A stretch of DNA of 64,000 bases from positions 2,604,001-2,668,000 of the forward strand of contig NZ_CP067099.1 in the NCBI RefSeq assembly GCF_016618195.1. The letters run 5' to 3'. A program made the translations under genes and the position numbers. A model generated the notes under the pieces. That model had not been told where the DNA came from and ran no database searches. It worked only from the letters and a program-made list of their open reading frames with translations. Below are positions 48,662 to 59,705 of the stretch, in pieces. Position 1 is the stretch's first letter; each line of letters begins with the position of its first letter. This stretch comes from Providencia manganoxydans. Lineage in GTDB: Bacteria; Pseudomonadota; Gammaproteobacteria; Enterobacterales; Enterobacteriaceae.

Positions 48662-51049
48662 TTAGTCCCTCAAGGAGGCTTGGAATCGCTGTTTTAACGC
48701 AGCAACACACAGATCAACGGTCGCGGTTATCTCTTCTTCTTCCATAGTACGCGCGGTATCTTGGAAGACAAGACTGATAGCAAGACTCTTATAACCATCT
48801 GCTATCCCTTCACCACAATACACATCAAACAAGTTTATGCCAACTATATGATTTATGCCAATTTTTTTACACTCTGCCAGAACATCTGCTGCAGCTACAC
48901 TTTCTGGCACAACAACTGCGATGTCACGACGGTTCGATGGATAGCGTGAAATCGCCTTTGCATCAGGGATCACACGTTGTGCTATCGCATCACAGCGAAC
49001 CTCAAATACGACGGTTCGACCATTCAAATCGAGTTTACGTTCTAGTTCTGGATGAACAACACCAATAATACCAATATGTTCATTTTCCAGATAAATCCCA
49101 GCACTTTGCCCAGGATGTAACGCTGGATGTGCTTCAGCTTTAAATGTAATTTGATTCAGTTTGCCAGTCAATTCCAAAACAGCTTCAAGATCACCTTTTA
49201 AATCAAAGAAATCCACAATTTGTTTATCTAATGACCAATGCTCTTCAAATTTGTTACCTGCGATCACACCTGCCAACATAGCTTCTTGGCGAATTTGATA
49301 TTCTGCTTGATTATCAGGGATAAAACGCAGACCTGTCTCAAATAAACGAATTCTACTTTGTTGACGATTCTGATTATAGACTACAGTGGTTAAAAGACCG
49401 GTTAAAAGTGACAAACGCATTGCTGACATATCAGCTGAGATAGGATTTGGTAACACTAATGCTTCTTGCTCAGGGTGCAGCAGAGACTGTACTTTCGGGT
49501 CAACAAAGCTGTAAGTAATCGCTTCTTGATATCCACGGTCAACTAACATCGCTTTAACACGCTTCAAAGGCAAATCAGCTTCTTGGTGCTTAGTCATAAT
49601 TAAATCAGCACGCAGAGGAACATCTGGAATGCTGTTATAACCATAAACACGCGCAACTTCTTCAACCAAATCTTCTTCGATTTGCATATCAAAGCGCCAA
49701 CTCGGTGCTACCACATCCCAGCGGCCTTCTGAAACCTTCACTTGGCAACCTAAGCGAGATAAAATATCAGTGACTACATCATCCGCAATCACATGACCAA
49801 TCAGACGGTCTAACTTCTGACGAGTCAGGGTAATATTGGCCGCTTTAGGTAAATGTGCCGCACTGGAAACGTCAATGACTTCGCCTGCTTCACCACCACA
49901 AATATCAAGGATCAGTTGTGTGGCACGCTCCATAGCCTTGAATTGTAATTCAGGGTCAACACCGCGCTCAAAACGGTGTGAAGCATCAGTATGTAACCCA
50001 TGATGACGCGCACGACCTGTGATTGATAATGGATTAAAAAATGCACATTCTAATAGAACATTTTTCGTATCGCTATTAACACCTGAGTACTCACCACCAA
50101 AAATACCCGCAATACCAAGTGCTTTTTGTTCATCAGCAATCACTAACGTATCAGATTTTAATGTTGCTTCGCTACCATCTAACAGAACTAATTTCTCGTC
50201 CTGTTTTGCCATACGAACAACAATGGCTCCATTTAGGCGATCAAGATCGTAAGCATGTTGAGGCTGCCCTAACTCAAGTAATACATAGTTAGTGATATCA
50301 ACAACAGCATCAATTGAACGGACGCCACCACGGCGCAGCTTCTCTTTCATCCATAATGGAGTTGGTGCTGATACATCAATATTTTTGATCACACGACCTA
50401 GAAAACGCGGACATGCTTCTGGCGCTTCAACGCGAATAGGGAATGAATCTGCGATTGTAGCTTTGACAGCCTCAATTTTAGGCTCTTGCAACTGCTGTTT
50501 ATTAATCACCGCCACATCACGCGCAACACCTAAAATACTTAAACAGTCTGCACGGTTAGGGGTAATACTAATTTCGATAATACTGTCATCAAATTTTAAA
50601 TAATCGCGTAAGTCAGTACCAATCGGAGCATCTAAAGGTAGCTCAATAATGCCGCTATGATCGTCAGAAATACCCAGCTCAGAGTAAGAGCACAACATAC
50701 CTTCTGACGGCTCACCACGCAGTTTTGCCGCTTTGATTTTAAAATCGCCCGGTAAAACAGCACCAACAGTCGCTACAGCAACTTTTAAGCCTTGACGGCA
50801 ATTTGGCGCACCACAAACGATATCGAGTAGGCGTTCACCACCTACATTAACCTTAGTTACACGCAATTTATCTGCATTTGGGTGTTGGCCACATTCAACC
50901 ACTTCACCGACTACTACACCATTAAACTGCCCTGCCACCGGTTCAACACCATCTACTTCCAAACCGGCCATTGTGATTTGTTCTGATAATGCTTCACTGC
51001 TAATGGCTGGATTTACCCATTCGCGTAACCAGAGTTCACTGAATTTCAT
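48662..51049 (-). CDS. pheT: Phenylalanyl-tRNA synthetase beta subunit
   Basis: 795-aa subunit of the alpha2beta2 enzyme. N-terminal tRNA-binding EMAP-like domain ([20 protein letters not shown]), B3/B4 editing domain ([18 protein letters not shown]), and a C-terminal anticodon-binding ferredoxin-like domain ([20 protein letters not shown]). It lies 14 bp after pheS. Confidence 0.98.
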   Translation of the reverse strand: MKFSELWLREWVNPAISSEALSEQITMAGLEVDGVEPVAGQFNGVVVGEVVECGQHPNADKLRVTKVNVGGERLLDIVCGAPNCRQGLKVAVATVGAVLPGDFKIKAAKLRGEPSEGMLCSYSELGISDDHSGIIELPLDAPIGTDLRDYLKFDDSIIEISITPNRADCLSILGVARDVAVINKQQLQEPKIEAVKATIADSFPIRVEAPEACPRFLGRVIKNIDVSAPTPLWMKEKLRRGGVRSIDAVVDITNYVLLELGQPQHAYDLDRLNGAIVVRMAKQDEKLVLLDGSEATLKSDTLVIADEQKALGIAGIFGGEYSGVNSDTKNVLLECAFFNPLSITGRARHHGLHTDASHRFERGVDPELQFKAMERATQLILDICGGEAGEVIDVSSAAHLPKAANITLTRQKLDRLIGHVIADDVVTDILSRLGCQVKVSEGRWDVVAPSWRFDMQIEEDLVEEVARVYGYNSIPDVPLRADLIMTKHQEADLPLKRVKAMLVDRGYQEAITYSFVDPKVQSLLHPEQEALVLPNPISADMSAMRLSLLTGLLTTVVYNQNRQQSRIRLFETGLRFIPDNQAEYQIRQEAMLAGVIAGNKFEEHWSLDKQIVDFFDLKGDLEAVLELTGKLNQITFKAEAHPALHPGQSAGIYLENEHIGIIGVVHPELERKLDLNGRTVVFEVRCDAIAQRVIPDAKAISRYPSNRRDIAVVVPESVAAADVLAECKKIGINHIVGINLFDVYCGEGIADGYKSLAISLVFQDTARTMEEEEITATVDLCVAALKQRFQASLRD

Positions 51050-51063
51050 GAGAAAGTCCCGCC

Positions 51064-52080
<1,017 letters not shown>

Positions 52081-52169
52081 CTAGTTATTCACCGATTGAT
52101 TAAGTTCTCATTTACCATTCATTAATAATGGATAAGCACTTAACTGATTTTACTGTATTTTTCTTAAAT

Positions 52170-52205
52170 CAAAAACAAAAAAGCCTCCCTAAAGGAGGCT
52201 TTGGC
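52170..52205 (-). terminator. pheST attenuator terminator
   Basis: On the minus strand AAAGCCTCC pairs with GGGAGGCTTTT around a short loop, followed by TTTTTTGTTTTT. It lies 43 bases after the pheM leader peptide and ~125 bases before pheS, the arrangement of the E. coli pheST transcription attenuator. Confidence 0.9.
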
Positions 52206-52247
52206 GTAATTTTTCGTTTCTTTTCTACACGCATAAGCCCCCGATAT

Positions 52248-52292
52248 TCAGGTGCTAAAGTAAAAGAAGAAACGAAAAGTAACGGTTTGCAT
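52248..52292 (-). CDS. pheM: pheST operon leader peptide PheM
   Basis: 14 codons, MQTVTFRFFFYFST. Four of its codons are Phe, followed by the same FYFST ending as E. coli PheM (FRFFFYFST shared). Ribosome stalling at the Phe codons when Phe-tRNA is scarce prevents the downstream terminator from forming and raises pheST expression. It is too short for routine ORF calling but unmistakable by sequence and position. Confidence 0.93.
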   Translation of the reverse strand: MQTVTFRFFFYFST

Positions 52293-52350
52293 TTAATTAA
52301 TTCACTAAATAATTTGTATTTTTAAGTAGTAACACAAATAAGCATAAATG

Positions 52351-52376
52351 AAAAGAGGAAGTTACCTTCCTCTTTT
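52351..52376 (-). terminator. Terminator after rplT
   Basis: AAAAGAGGAAG pairs with CTTCCTCTTTT around a 4-base loop, 10 bases after the rplT stop. The minus-strand T run lies within the stem end. Confidence 0.75.
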
Positions 52377-52386
52377 CAAGCAAACA

Positions 52387-52752
<366 letters not shown>

Positions 52753-52785
52753 CTATCGTCTTTAATCTTATTAACCAATGTTTAC

Positions 52786-53022
<237 letters not shown>

Positions 53023-53077
53023 TTAATTAGGCGAATATCAGTGACATTACTGCCACTGTTACTACTTGATGGCCTAA

Positions 53078-53617
53078 TTATTTCTTCTTCGGTGCCAGCA
53101 CCATGATCATCTGACGGCCTTCAATTTTTGAAGGGAATGACTCAACTACCGCCAGTTCATCTAAATCGGCTTTAATACGGTTAAGTACTTCCATACCGAT
53201 TTGTTGGTGAGCCATTTCACGACCACGAAAACGCAGTGTAACTTTGGCTTTGTCACCATCTTCAAGAAAGCGAATCAGGTTGCGTAGTTTGACCTGATAA
53301 TCACCTTCATCTGTACCAGGGCGGAATTTAATTTCCTTCACCTGAACAACTTTTTGCTTTTTCTTCTGTTCTTTTTGAGACTTGCTCTTCTCATAAAGGA
53401 ATTTGCCGTAATCCATAATACGACAAACTGGCGGTTCGGCATTAGGGCTGATTTCTACAAGGTCTACCCCTGCTTCTTCTGCTTTTTCCAGTGCATCACG
53501 CACACTCATAACGCCAAGTTGTTCACCGTCTAAACCGGTTAAACGCACTTCATTCACACGAATTTCATCGTTGATACGATTAGGACGTGCTGTTGGGATT
53601 CTTTTTCCGCCTTTAAT
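53078..53617 (-). CDS. infC: Translation initiation factor IF-3, copy next to rpmI
   Basis: 179 aa. IF-3 binds 30S, checks start-codon/tRNA-fMet pairing and prevents 50S joining. The start is the ATT at 53617 ([16 protein letters not shown] follows), preceded by GGAGG. The rare ATT start is the basis of IF-3 autoregulation in E. coli. The first ATG, 20 codons in, would remove the conserved N-terminus. N domain, linker [15 protein letters not shown] and C domain ([18 protein letters not shown]) are intact. This copy neighbours rpmI. A second infC at 54150-54689 is ~93% identical at protein level, with differences mostly in the N domain. Confidence 0.95.
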   Translation of the reverse strand: MKGGKRIPTARPNRINDEIRVNEVRLTGLDGEQLGVMSVRDALEKAEEAGVDLVEISPNAEPPVCRIMDYGKFLYEKSKSQKEQKKKQKVVQVKEIKFRPGTDEGDYQVKLRNLIRFLEDGDKAKVTLRFRGREMAHQQIGMEVLNRIKADLDELAVVESFPSKIEGRQMIMVLAPKKK

Positions 53618-53895
53618 ACTTCATTCCTCCAACTGGATAAAGAGAGTTGCTATTTTCTCTAAAGCACACATTTCAGTAACGATTAAAACCAACGCATTCA
53701 AGCATTAATACTGAAACGCAATATTCATTTGCCTATATCAAGTTCACTATGATGGACTGACAAAGCGATTCGACCGCGGATTTTAATGCTTATTGCTCGA
53801 TTACTCAAGTAGATAATCAATTTTTTCGCATTAACTACCGACTTTTCTTGTTAATAGTTAACAAAGGTATAGGATGCCGCTGAATAAAAGGGTCA
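53618..53895. other. Spacer upstream of the rpmI-side infC, with trace of a thrS end
   Basis: On the minus strand the bases just before the ATT start read CAGTTGGAGGAATGA (53621-53635), which in frame is Gln-Leu-Glu-Glu-stop. E. coli ThrS ends in QLEE, and the thrS here ends QMEE, so this looks like a remnant of a thrS-infC junction carried along in the duplication. The rest of the spacer, up to the ERIC element, shows no gene and may hold a promoter for infC-rpmI-rplT. Confidence 0.5.
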
Positions 53896-54021
53896 TATAC
53901 TCGTCATACTTCAAAATGCAGGGTTGTGGACTGCGCTATGCTCTCGAGTCACGTAGTTCATCTATGCTCCCCGTCTATATTCGCTTGTCGCCTACCTGCA
54001 TCTCGAATTATTTAGAGTATA
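53896..54021. repeat. ERIC-like intergenic repeat, copy 7
   Basis: 126 bp from TATACTCGTCATACTTCAAA to CGAATTATTTAGAGTATA, lying between the two infC genes. Its arms match those of copies 1 and 6. The centre includes ACTGCGCTATGCTCTCGAGTC and TTCGCTTGTCGCCTACCTGC. Confidence 0.88.
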
Positions 54022-54113
54022 AAACAGCCTAAACATAACAATCAATGCTTAAGGTTAAACCACTTTATTTAGTGCCATTCGTTAACATACACTTCAACAA
54101 CGAAGATAGCACC

Positions 54114-54135
54114 CACATTTACAGCGGGTGCTATC
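54114..54135 (-). terminator. Hairpin after the thrS-side infC
   Basis: On the minus strand GATAGCACCC pairs with GGGTGCTATC around a short loop, 15 bases after the infC stop. The tail TTCGTTGTTG is only moderately T-rich, so it may be a partial terminator separating the two infC transcripts. Confidence 0.55.
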
Positions 54136-54149
54136 CCATTATGGCTTAA

Positions 54150-54689
54150 TTATTTTTTCTTCGGTGCCAATACCATGATCATCTGGCGCCCTTCAATTTT
54201 TGAAGGGAATGACTCTACTACTGCCAGTTCATCCAGATCAGTTTTAATGCGATTAAGCACTTCCATACCAATCTGTTGGTGAGCCATTTCACGACCGCGG
54301 AAACGCAATGTCACTTTGGCTTTGTCACCATCTTCCAAAAAGCGAATCAGACTACGCAATTTCACTTGGTAATCGCCTTCATCTGTTCCCGGACGGAATT
54401 TGATTTCCTTCACTTGAACAACTTTTTGCTTTTTCTTTTGTTCTTTTTGAGACTTACTCTTCTCATAAAGATACTTACCGTAATCCATGATCCGGCAAAC
54501 TGGTGGCTCAGCATTTGGGCTAATTTCAACTAAGTCAACACCAGCCTCTTCTGCTTTTGCCAGTCCTTCACGGACACTCATGACACCAAGTTGCTCACCA
54601 TCTAAACCGGTGACACGGATTTCAGTTGCACGAATTTCTTCGTTAATACGATTAGGACGTGCTGTTGGGAGTTTTTTTCCGCCTTTAAT
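54150..54689 (-). CDS. infC: Translation initiation factor IF-3, second full copy, next to thrS
   Basis: 179 aa, full-length IF-3. The start is the ATT at 54689, three bases after the thrS stop (TAA GGT ATT), exactly the E. coli thrS-infC junction. It therefore keeps the ancestral upstream context. It differs from the rpmI-side copy at about a dozen positions, e.g. [14 protein letters not shown] versus [14 protein letters not shown] and [10 protein letters not shown] versus [10 protein letters not shown]. All C-domain ribosome-binding residues are kept. The 5' 38 codons lie upstream of the first ATG, so automatic callers may truncate it. No stop or frameshift is seen. Confidence 0.95.
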   Translation of the reverse strand: MKGGKKLPTARPNRINEEIRATEIRVTGLDGEQLGVMSVREGLAKAEEAGVDLVEISPNAEPPVCRIMDYGKYLYEKSKSQKEQKKKQKVVQVKEIKFRPGTDEGDYQVKLRSLIRFLEDGDKAKVTLRFRGREMAHQQIGMEVLNRIKTDLDELAVVESFPSKIEGRQMIMVLAPKKK

Positions 54690-54692
54690 ACC

Positions 54693-56621
54693 TTATTCCT
54701 CCATCTGATTGAGCTGACGACTGCGAATTTCTTCTAGCAGTTTGCTTGTAAATTCATTGACATCTAGGCTACCTAAATCCTTACCACGACGAGTACGAAC
54801 AGACACTTTACCTGATTCAACTTCTTTATCGCCACAAACTAACATGTAAGGAACACGACGCAGGGTGTGTTCGCGGATCTTAAAGCCAATTTTCTCATTG
54901 CGTAAGTCCGCTTTCGCACGAATGCCAACACTTTGTAGCTTGCTTACTAATTCTTGAACATAATCCGCTTGAGCGTCTGTAATGTTCATCACAACAACTT
55001 GCTGTGGTGCCAACCATGTTGGGAAGAAACCCGCATATTCCTCGGTCAAAATACCGATAAAACGCTCTAAAGAGCCTAATACCGCACGGTGGATCATGAC
55101 AGGCACGATACGCTCGTTATTTTCACCTACATAAGATGCATTCAAACGACCCGGTAAGAAGAAGTCTAACTGTACTGTACCGCACTGCCATGCACGATCA
55201 AGACAGTCATACAGTGTAAACTCAATCTTAGGACCATAAAATGCCCCCTCACCTGGTTGGTATTCAAATTCAATACCTTGATCTTTTAACGCCTGAGCCA
55301 GATCTGCTTCCGCAGTATCCCACATATCATCGGTACCGATACGTTTTTCAGGACGAGTTGACAACTTAACAACAATTTTTTCAAAACCAAATGTTGCATA
55401 AACGTCATAGATCATTTTGATACAACTTGTTACTTCACTCAAAATTTGATCTTCAGTACAGAAAATATGCGCATCATCTTGAGTAAAGCCGCGCACTCGC
55501 ATCAAACCATGCAGTGCACCTGATGGCTCGTTACGGTGGCAACTACCGAACTCTGCCATACGTAATGGCAAATCACGGTAAGATTTCAAACCTTGATTAA
55601 AAATCTGAACATGGCCTGGACAGTTCATTGGCTTAACACAATATTCACGGTTTTCTGATGAAGTTGTGAACATCGCATCTTTATAGTTGTCCCAGTGACC
55701 TGTTCTTTCCCATAATACGCGATCCATCATGAATGGGCCTTTCACTTCTTGATAGTGATAGGCTTTCAATTTTGTGCGCACAAAAGTTTCTAATTCACGG
55801 AAAATGGTCCAACCATCATTATGCCAGAATGCCATGCCCGGCGCTTCTTCTTGCATATGATATAAATCTAGTTGCTTACCAATTTTACGGTGGTCACGTT
55901 TTGCCGCCTCTTCAAGGCGCAATAAGTATGCACTAAGCTGTTTTTTATCAGCCCAAGCGGTACCATAAATACGTTGCAACATTTTATTGTCGCTATTACC
56001 GCGCCAGTATGCTCCTGCCACTTTTTGTAGTTTAAAATGGTGACAAAAACGCATATTAGGAACGTGTGGACCACGACACATATCAATATATTCTTGGTGG
56101 TGATATAAGCCAGGGCGGTCATCTTGACTAATGTTTTGATCAAGGATCTCAACTTTATAGTCTTCACCACGGGCAACAAATGTTTCACGAGCTTCAGCCC
56201 AAGAAACACGTTTTTTAATCACGTCATAATCTGTTTTGGCCAGCTCTAGCATACGCTTTTCGAGCTTTTCCAAATCTTCCTGTGTCAGCGCATAGTCCAA
56301 GTCGATATCATAGTAAAAACCATTATCAATCACTGGACCGATTGCCATTTTGGTATTTGGCCATAGTTGTTTAATGGCATGACCTAGCAAGTGAGCACAA
56401 GAATGGCGAATGATTTCTAAACCTTCGTCATCTTTGCTGGTGATAATGGCTAATTTAGCGTCGTTTTCAATCAATTCACAAGCATCGACCAGCTCACCAT
56501 TCACACGGCCAGCAATACAGGCTTTTGCAAGACCCGCACCAATATCACGAGCTACATCCATCACCGAAACGGCATGGTCAAATTGACGCTGACTTCCATC
56601 AGGAAGAGTAATAACAGGCAT
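54693..56621 (-). CDS. thrS: Threonyl-tRNA synthetase
   Basis: 642-aa class II synthetase, as in E. coli. Order: TGS domain ([20 protein letters not shown]), editing N2 domain ([16 protein letters not shown] and [16 protein letters not shown] with zinc-type His/Cys), catalytic core ([31 protein letters not shown], zinc Cys/His), and anticodon-binding domain. The ATG at 56621 has AAGGAT upstream. The frame up to 56654 reads through the conserved operator and is not coding. It leads the operon with infC three bases downstream. Confidence 0.98.
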   Translation of the reverse strand: MPVITLPDGSQRQFDHAVSVMDVARDIGAGLAKACIAGRVNGELVDACELIENDAKLAIITSKDDEGLEIIRHSCAHLLGHAIKQLWPNTKMAIGPVIDNGFYYDIDLDYALTQEDLEKLEKRMLELAKTDYDVIKKRVSWAEARETFVARGEDYKVEILDQNISQDDRPGLYHHQEYIDMCRGPHVPNMRFCHHFKLQKVAGAYWRGNSDNKMLQRIYGTAWADKKQLSAYLLRLEEAAKRDHRKIGKQLDLYHMQEEAPGMAFWHNDGWTIFRELETFVRTKLKAYHYQEVKGPFMMDRVLWERTGHWDNYKDAMFTTSSENREYCVKPMNCPGHVQIFNQGLKSYRDLPLRMAEFGSCHRNEPSGALHGLMRVRGFTQDDAHIFCTEDQILSEVTSCIKMIYDVYATFGFEKIVVKLSTRPEKRIGTDDMWDTAEADLAQALKDQGIEFEYQPGEGAFYGPKIEFTLYDCLDRAWQCGTVQLDFFLPGRLNASYVGENNERIVPVMIHRAVLGSLERFIGILTEEYAGFFPTWLAPQQVVVMNITDAQADYVQELVSKLQSVGIRAKADLRNEKIGFKIREHTLRRVPYMLVCGDKEVESGKVSVRTRRGKDLGSLDVNEFTSKLLEEIRSRQLNQMEE

Positions 56622-56629
56622 TAATAAAT

Positions 56630-56720
56630 CCTTATCAGCAGTGGTGACCCACACGCAAGATCACTTGCTTGATTATTCCAAAGTTTATAAAACAATACGT
56701 TACAATTAATTTCTCGCTGC
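56630..56720 (-). promoter_or_regulatory. thrS translational operator (leader RNA)
   Basis: The minus-strand leader contains GTGTGGGTCACCACTGC ~15 bases before the thrS ribosome site, which I recall as conserved from the E. coli operator, with a further domain containing ACGTATTG, where E. coli has its tRNA-Thr anticodon mimic. Free ThrRS binds this structure and blocks its own translation. Outer limits are approximate. Confidence 0.55.
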
Positions 56721-57166
56721 ACAATGCGAGGTATGTACATAAACAATAAAATTGCGATGCACATTAAAAGTAACTCATACAAAATAATAACACAGACTAT
56801 ATTATTAGCGATAGTAAAGAGGATACAGCTCCCCTATTCTGCTTCACATTCCTCTCACTCGATGCCAATAAAAAAACCATCATGCACAATCCTTTAGCGC
56901 TATCTAAGAAAGATAATGACACAAGTGAATGTCTATGAATTACAGGTGAAGCTACCTATCGCGAAAAATGCGACAAGCCAATAACTGGCATCCCAATTAT
57001 TGATATCGAGATATAAAAGTCACAAACAGAACACTTTCCGAGTATTTTCGTGATTGCTTAGCTTATTACAGATAATTGAACCCGTAGTTTCCACGAAGAA
57101 TGACTTGTACTCGCTGAAATTAGAATAACTGGGCTATAAACCCTGATTGAATTCATATTCTAAAGA
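56721..57166. other. Non-coding stretch between thrS leader and mmcQ-like gene
   Basis: About 445 bp with no convincing open frame on either strand. It must contain the thrS promoter near its left end. No repeat or RNA family recognised. Confidence 0.5.
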
Positions 57167-57562
57167 CTAAACTAATAGATTAGCTAAGTCTGCCCTGATT
57201 TGTCTCTTTGTGGTGAGTTTATAGCTATCATCAATCAATGCTTTAAGCTCATTTTCAGGAAAGCCACGCCCTAGTATTATCGTTATCCAGTGCTCTTTAT
57301 TCATATGATATGCAGGGTAAACATGCTCTTTTAATCGCAAAGAGCCAACGAGTTCAGGAGAGGCTTTTATATTGACAATATCAACCATGTCATTCCCCCC
57401 GTTTTCGGATAATGTCTTAGATGTGACATTCATAAGAACAGCAAACCACTTTGAATTATTTTCATGTCTAAAAACCCTGTAGTTAGGAAGATTTTTCCAC
57501 GGTGATTCAGCAACAACACCATAATTGCTTTGAATATAATCTATAAGCTCACTTCTTTTCAT
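57167..57562 (-). CDS. MmcQ/YjbR family protein
   Basis: 131-aa protein of the MmcQ/YjbR superfamily (CyaY-like, proposed double-wing DNA-binding fold). Family pattern: an N-terminal helix, then SPWKNLPNYRVFRHENNSKWFA, DIVNIKASPE, YPAYHMNKEHWITI and a C-terminal LIDDSYKLT. The cellular role is unknown. It stands alone, with an AGGAT-like ribosome site before the ATG. Confidence 0.85.
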   Translation of the reverse strand: MKRSELIDYIQSNYGVVAESPWKNLPNYRVFRHENNSKWFAVLMNVTSKTLSENGGNDMVDIVNIKASPELVGSLRLKEHVYPAYHMNKEHWITIILGRGFPENELKALIDDSYKLTTKRQIRADLANLLV

Positions 57563-58163
57563 CTCACTATCCTATCGATTAGTTTTAGCACGGTTAGTTT
57601 ATAGGGAGCACAAATTGAAGAAAACAAAAAAACCTGACGGGGTCAGTTGGTAAGACTTTTTTCATCATTCTGCTTTATAAAATTTCAATTTATAGGTAGA
57701 GATATATCATCAGTCAACTCAGCTTTATTGCGATTAAAAATACGTATGATTGAGAAACTACCCTGCATTCAAGGCGCTCTGAACATTATTTATTGGTACA
57801 CCAAATTTACTCATCTGCACTTATCAAATGAGATGACTTCATTGCTTTTAAAAGCTAATATCGATGACATTATACTCCCCTTACTTATTAATAGACTCTT
57901 ACTACCTAAACAATTAACTCATTGAAACTATCTAAAAGGCGCATTTTTCAATAATGGAGATGAAAATTTATTCCTAACATGTCAATTACATTTATTATTA
58001 ATTAGAAATAATTTGAAATGAATCAATCTCAGACTACACTTTCTTAGATATATGTTTTAATCAGTGGCATTATTTAAGAGATATGAAAGCGACATGTAAG
58101 TTCCTCTTAGCGTATTAATTCTATTTTATTAGCACTCTTATAATTTAGATGAAGGTAATACTA
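57563..58163. other. Stretch without a convincing gene
   Basis: A 92-codon + strand frame at 57647-57925 exists, but it has no ribosome site, and an Ile/Leu-rich composition with no recognisable domain, so I do not call it. The rest is A+T-rich and unremarkable. Confidence 0.5.
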
Positions 58164-58394
58164 ATGTTTAGATATCATGTTAACTCACCCAGCATCTGTT
58201 CTATAGGTTATGACAATCAAGCTAAAGTACTTGAAATAAATTATCACAAAAAAGGGTCTTATCAGTATAGAAACGTCCCTCTTATCGTCTACCAACGATT
58301 ATCTGTAGCCAAAAATAAAGAGTTGTATGTCGAGAAAAATATAGATAATAGCTATATGGCAATTAAAAAACCTAACATTACTTCTCTAGCGTAG
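58164..58394 (+). CDS. KTSC domain protein
   Basis: 76-aa protein matching the KTSC domain pattern: SICSIGYDNQAKVLEINYH, GSYQYRNVPLIVYQRL, then AKNKELYVEKNI. KTSC proteins are small and often linked to lysyl-tRNA synthetase C-termini or phages; function is unknown. I prefer the ATG at 58164, which has GAAGGT eight bases upstream, over the ATG at 58149, which has no ribosome site. A terminator follows. Confidence 0.78.
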   Translation: MFRYHVNSPSICSIGYDNQAKVLEINYHKKGSYQYRNVPLIVYQRLSVAKNKELYVEKNIDNSYMAIKKPNITSLA

Positions 58395-58421
58395 CAAACA
58401 TAAATTTCTACGAAAATGAAA

Positions 58422-58447
58422 AGCCATCAGCGATTAACTGATGGCTA
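58422..58447 (+). terminator. Terminator after the KTSC gene
   Basis: AGCCATCAG-type stem: AGCCATCA pairs with TGATGGCT over a 9-base loop, 27 bases after the stop, followed by ATTTAGAGTTTT. Confidence 0.7.
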
Positions 58448-58599
58448 TTTAGAGTTTTATTCAATGTTTTCGTGTAATCCTCATTGAAAATATAACAATG
58501 AGTTACCATTACTTATATAAATCATTGTTAATATTTAATCGCTAAATAGCAATTATAGAATTATAATAAAGTTAATTCTTTACTAATCAGCATATTTTC

Positions 58600-58765
58600 T
58601 TTCAATTATCTTTTCCGTATTTTGTTACATAATTTAACTTTAGGAACAGTTAATATCATTGTAGTATCCATTTCGCATTACTCCCCCTACGAGAGTTATG
58701 TATTTATTACTGTATTTCTTGTAATAAGTTTTCAAGTTTGCCCCAGTGAATAGCTGGGGTCTTTT
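58600..58765 (+). ncRNA. Candidate small RNA ending in an orphan terminator
   Basis: A clean intrinsic terminator (CCCCAG/CTGGGG with loop, then TCTTTTTT, 58742-58765) has no gene upstream for ~300 bp on its strand. The terminator of the KTSC gene already lies at 58422-58447. This layout suggests an independent short transcript. The 5' end and promoter are not determined. The stem resembles that of Spot 42, but the body does not match. Confidence 0.3.
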
Positions 58766-59087
58766 TTATTAGGCTACTTTTTCTTCTATATCCTATCTTG
58801 CTTTCTTGTCCAAATTAAATGGATTCATTCAAACTATCAGCTAGCAATCTCATTGCGCCAGCTGTCCTTGTCCTATAGATAGGTAGGTAGAGTTATACTT
58901 TCCGCTCACTTCTTTCGATAAAAAATAGGCCTCATTTCGCTGAACGATGACGAAAAGAGAAAGTAATAAAAATCCAAATATGTTTTTTTTACTGAAAATG
59001 AGTGCTAATATGGGAGCCTCTAAGCGTTAAATTATATGCGTTCTATTTAGCGTTTACATTCCGTGTTCATCTGAATACTTACCTTAT

Positions 59088-59131
59088 AGGGACGACCCTG
59101 TTAGGTATCTGGTTACTCAAGGGACGACCCT
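59088..59131 (+). promoter_or_regulatory. Guanidine-II (mini-ykkC) riboswitch
   Basis: Two identical hairpins AGGGACGACCCT, each a GGG/CCC stem capped by the ACGA (ACGR-type) tetraloop, are separated by 20 bases. This is the defining form of the guanidine-II riboswitch. The second hairpin is followed by TAGGAT, the gdx ribosome site, so ligand binding would free it for translation. The downstream gene is a guanidinium exporter, as expected. Confidence 0.95.
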
Positions 59132-59146
59132 GTAGGATTTAAAAGT

Positions 59147-59467
59147 ATGGCATGGTTATATCTATTCCTTGCGGGCGTCTTTGAGGTTGTTTGGGCCTTT
59201 TTTATGAAGGAATCAAACGGTTTTACTAAATTAGTTCCTAGCTTGCTAACCATCTTGTTTATGGTTGTTAGCTTTGGGTTACTATCTATTTCAATGAAAA
59301 CACTTCCATTAGGAACATCCTATACGATATGGGTTGGGATCGGTGCGGTTGGCGCATTCATTCTAGGCATCGTATTTTTCCATGAAAGCATGAATATTAT
59401 GAGGATCATCGCTGCGGCATTGATTGTTGCTGGTGTGATTATGATGAAATTAGCAACCAAATCATAA
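59147..59467 (+). CDS. gdx: Guanidinium exporter Gdx (SugE), SMR family
   Basis: 106-aa small multidrug resistance protein with four membrane helices. The key Glu is in the first helix (GVFEVVWAFFMK), and the PLGTSYTIWVGIGAVGAF motif of the SugE subfamily is intact. It works as a dual-topology dimer exporting guanidinium in exchange for protons. The riboswitch directly upstream confirms the substrate class. Confidence 0.95.
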   Translation: MAWLYLFLAGVFEVVWAFFMKESNGFTKLVPSLLTILFMVVSFGLLSISMKTLPLGTSYTIWVGIGAVGAFILGIVFFHESMNIMRIIAAALIVAGVIMMKLATKS

Positions 59468-59705
59468 AATAGTCATTAGTCATAGTTCAACCAACAAAAT
59501 ATAAAACAGTATTTTTAACGTCATGATGGTTATTGTCGCTATAACTTAATCGGTTATAGCGGCAGTAACCACAGCATAGTTCTCATTTCCTTAATCAAAA
59601 AAATTCAAATAACGATCATCTAAAATCACCAATAAATCCTGTCACACTTAAGAACTTGCGCTAATTTAGCTAAGCTATATGATTTGCATTTTTACGGGGG
59701 TGTTT

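Noticed and set aside
52128..52325. 65-codon + strand open frame upstream of pheS
   Set aside because: It is antisense to the pheM leader and attenuator, whose identity on the minus strand is clear.
54150..54689. Treating the second infC as a pseudogene because the first ATG is 36 codons inside
   Set aside because: Translating from the ATT at 54689 restores the complete conserved N-terminus without any stop, so the gene is intact.
57647..57925. 92-codon + strand open frame
   Set aside because: No ribosome site and no recognisable domain; hydrophobic Ile/Leu-rich composition typical of chance frames in A+T-rich DNA.
58742..58765. Spot 42 (spf) homologue
   Set aside because: Only the CCCCAG/CTGGGG terminator resembles Spot 42. 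The upstream body shows none of the conserved Spot 42 sequence.
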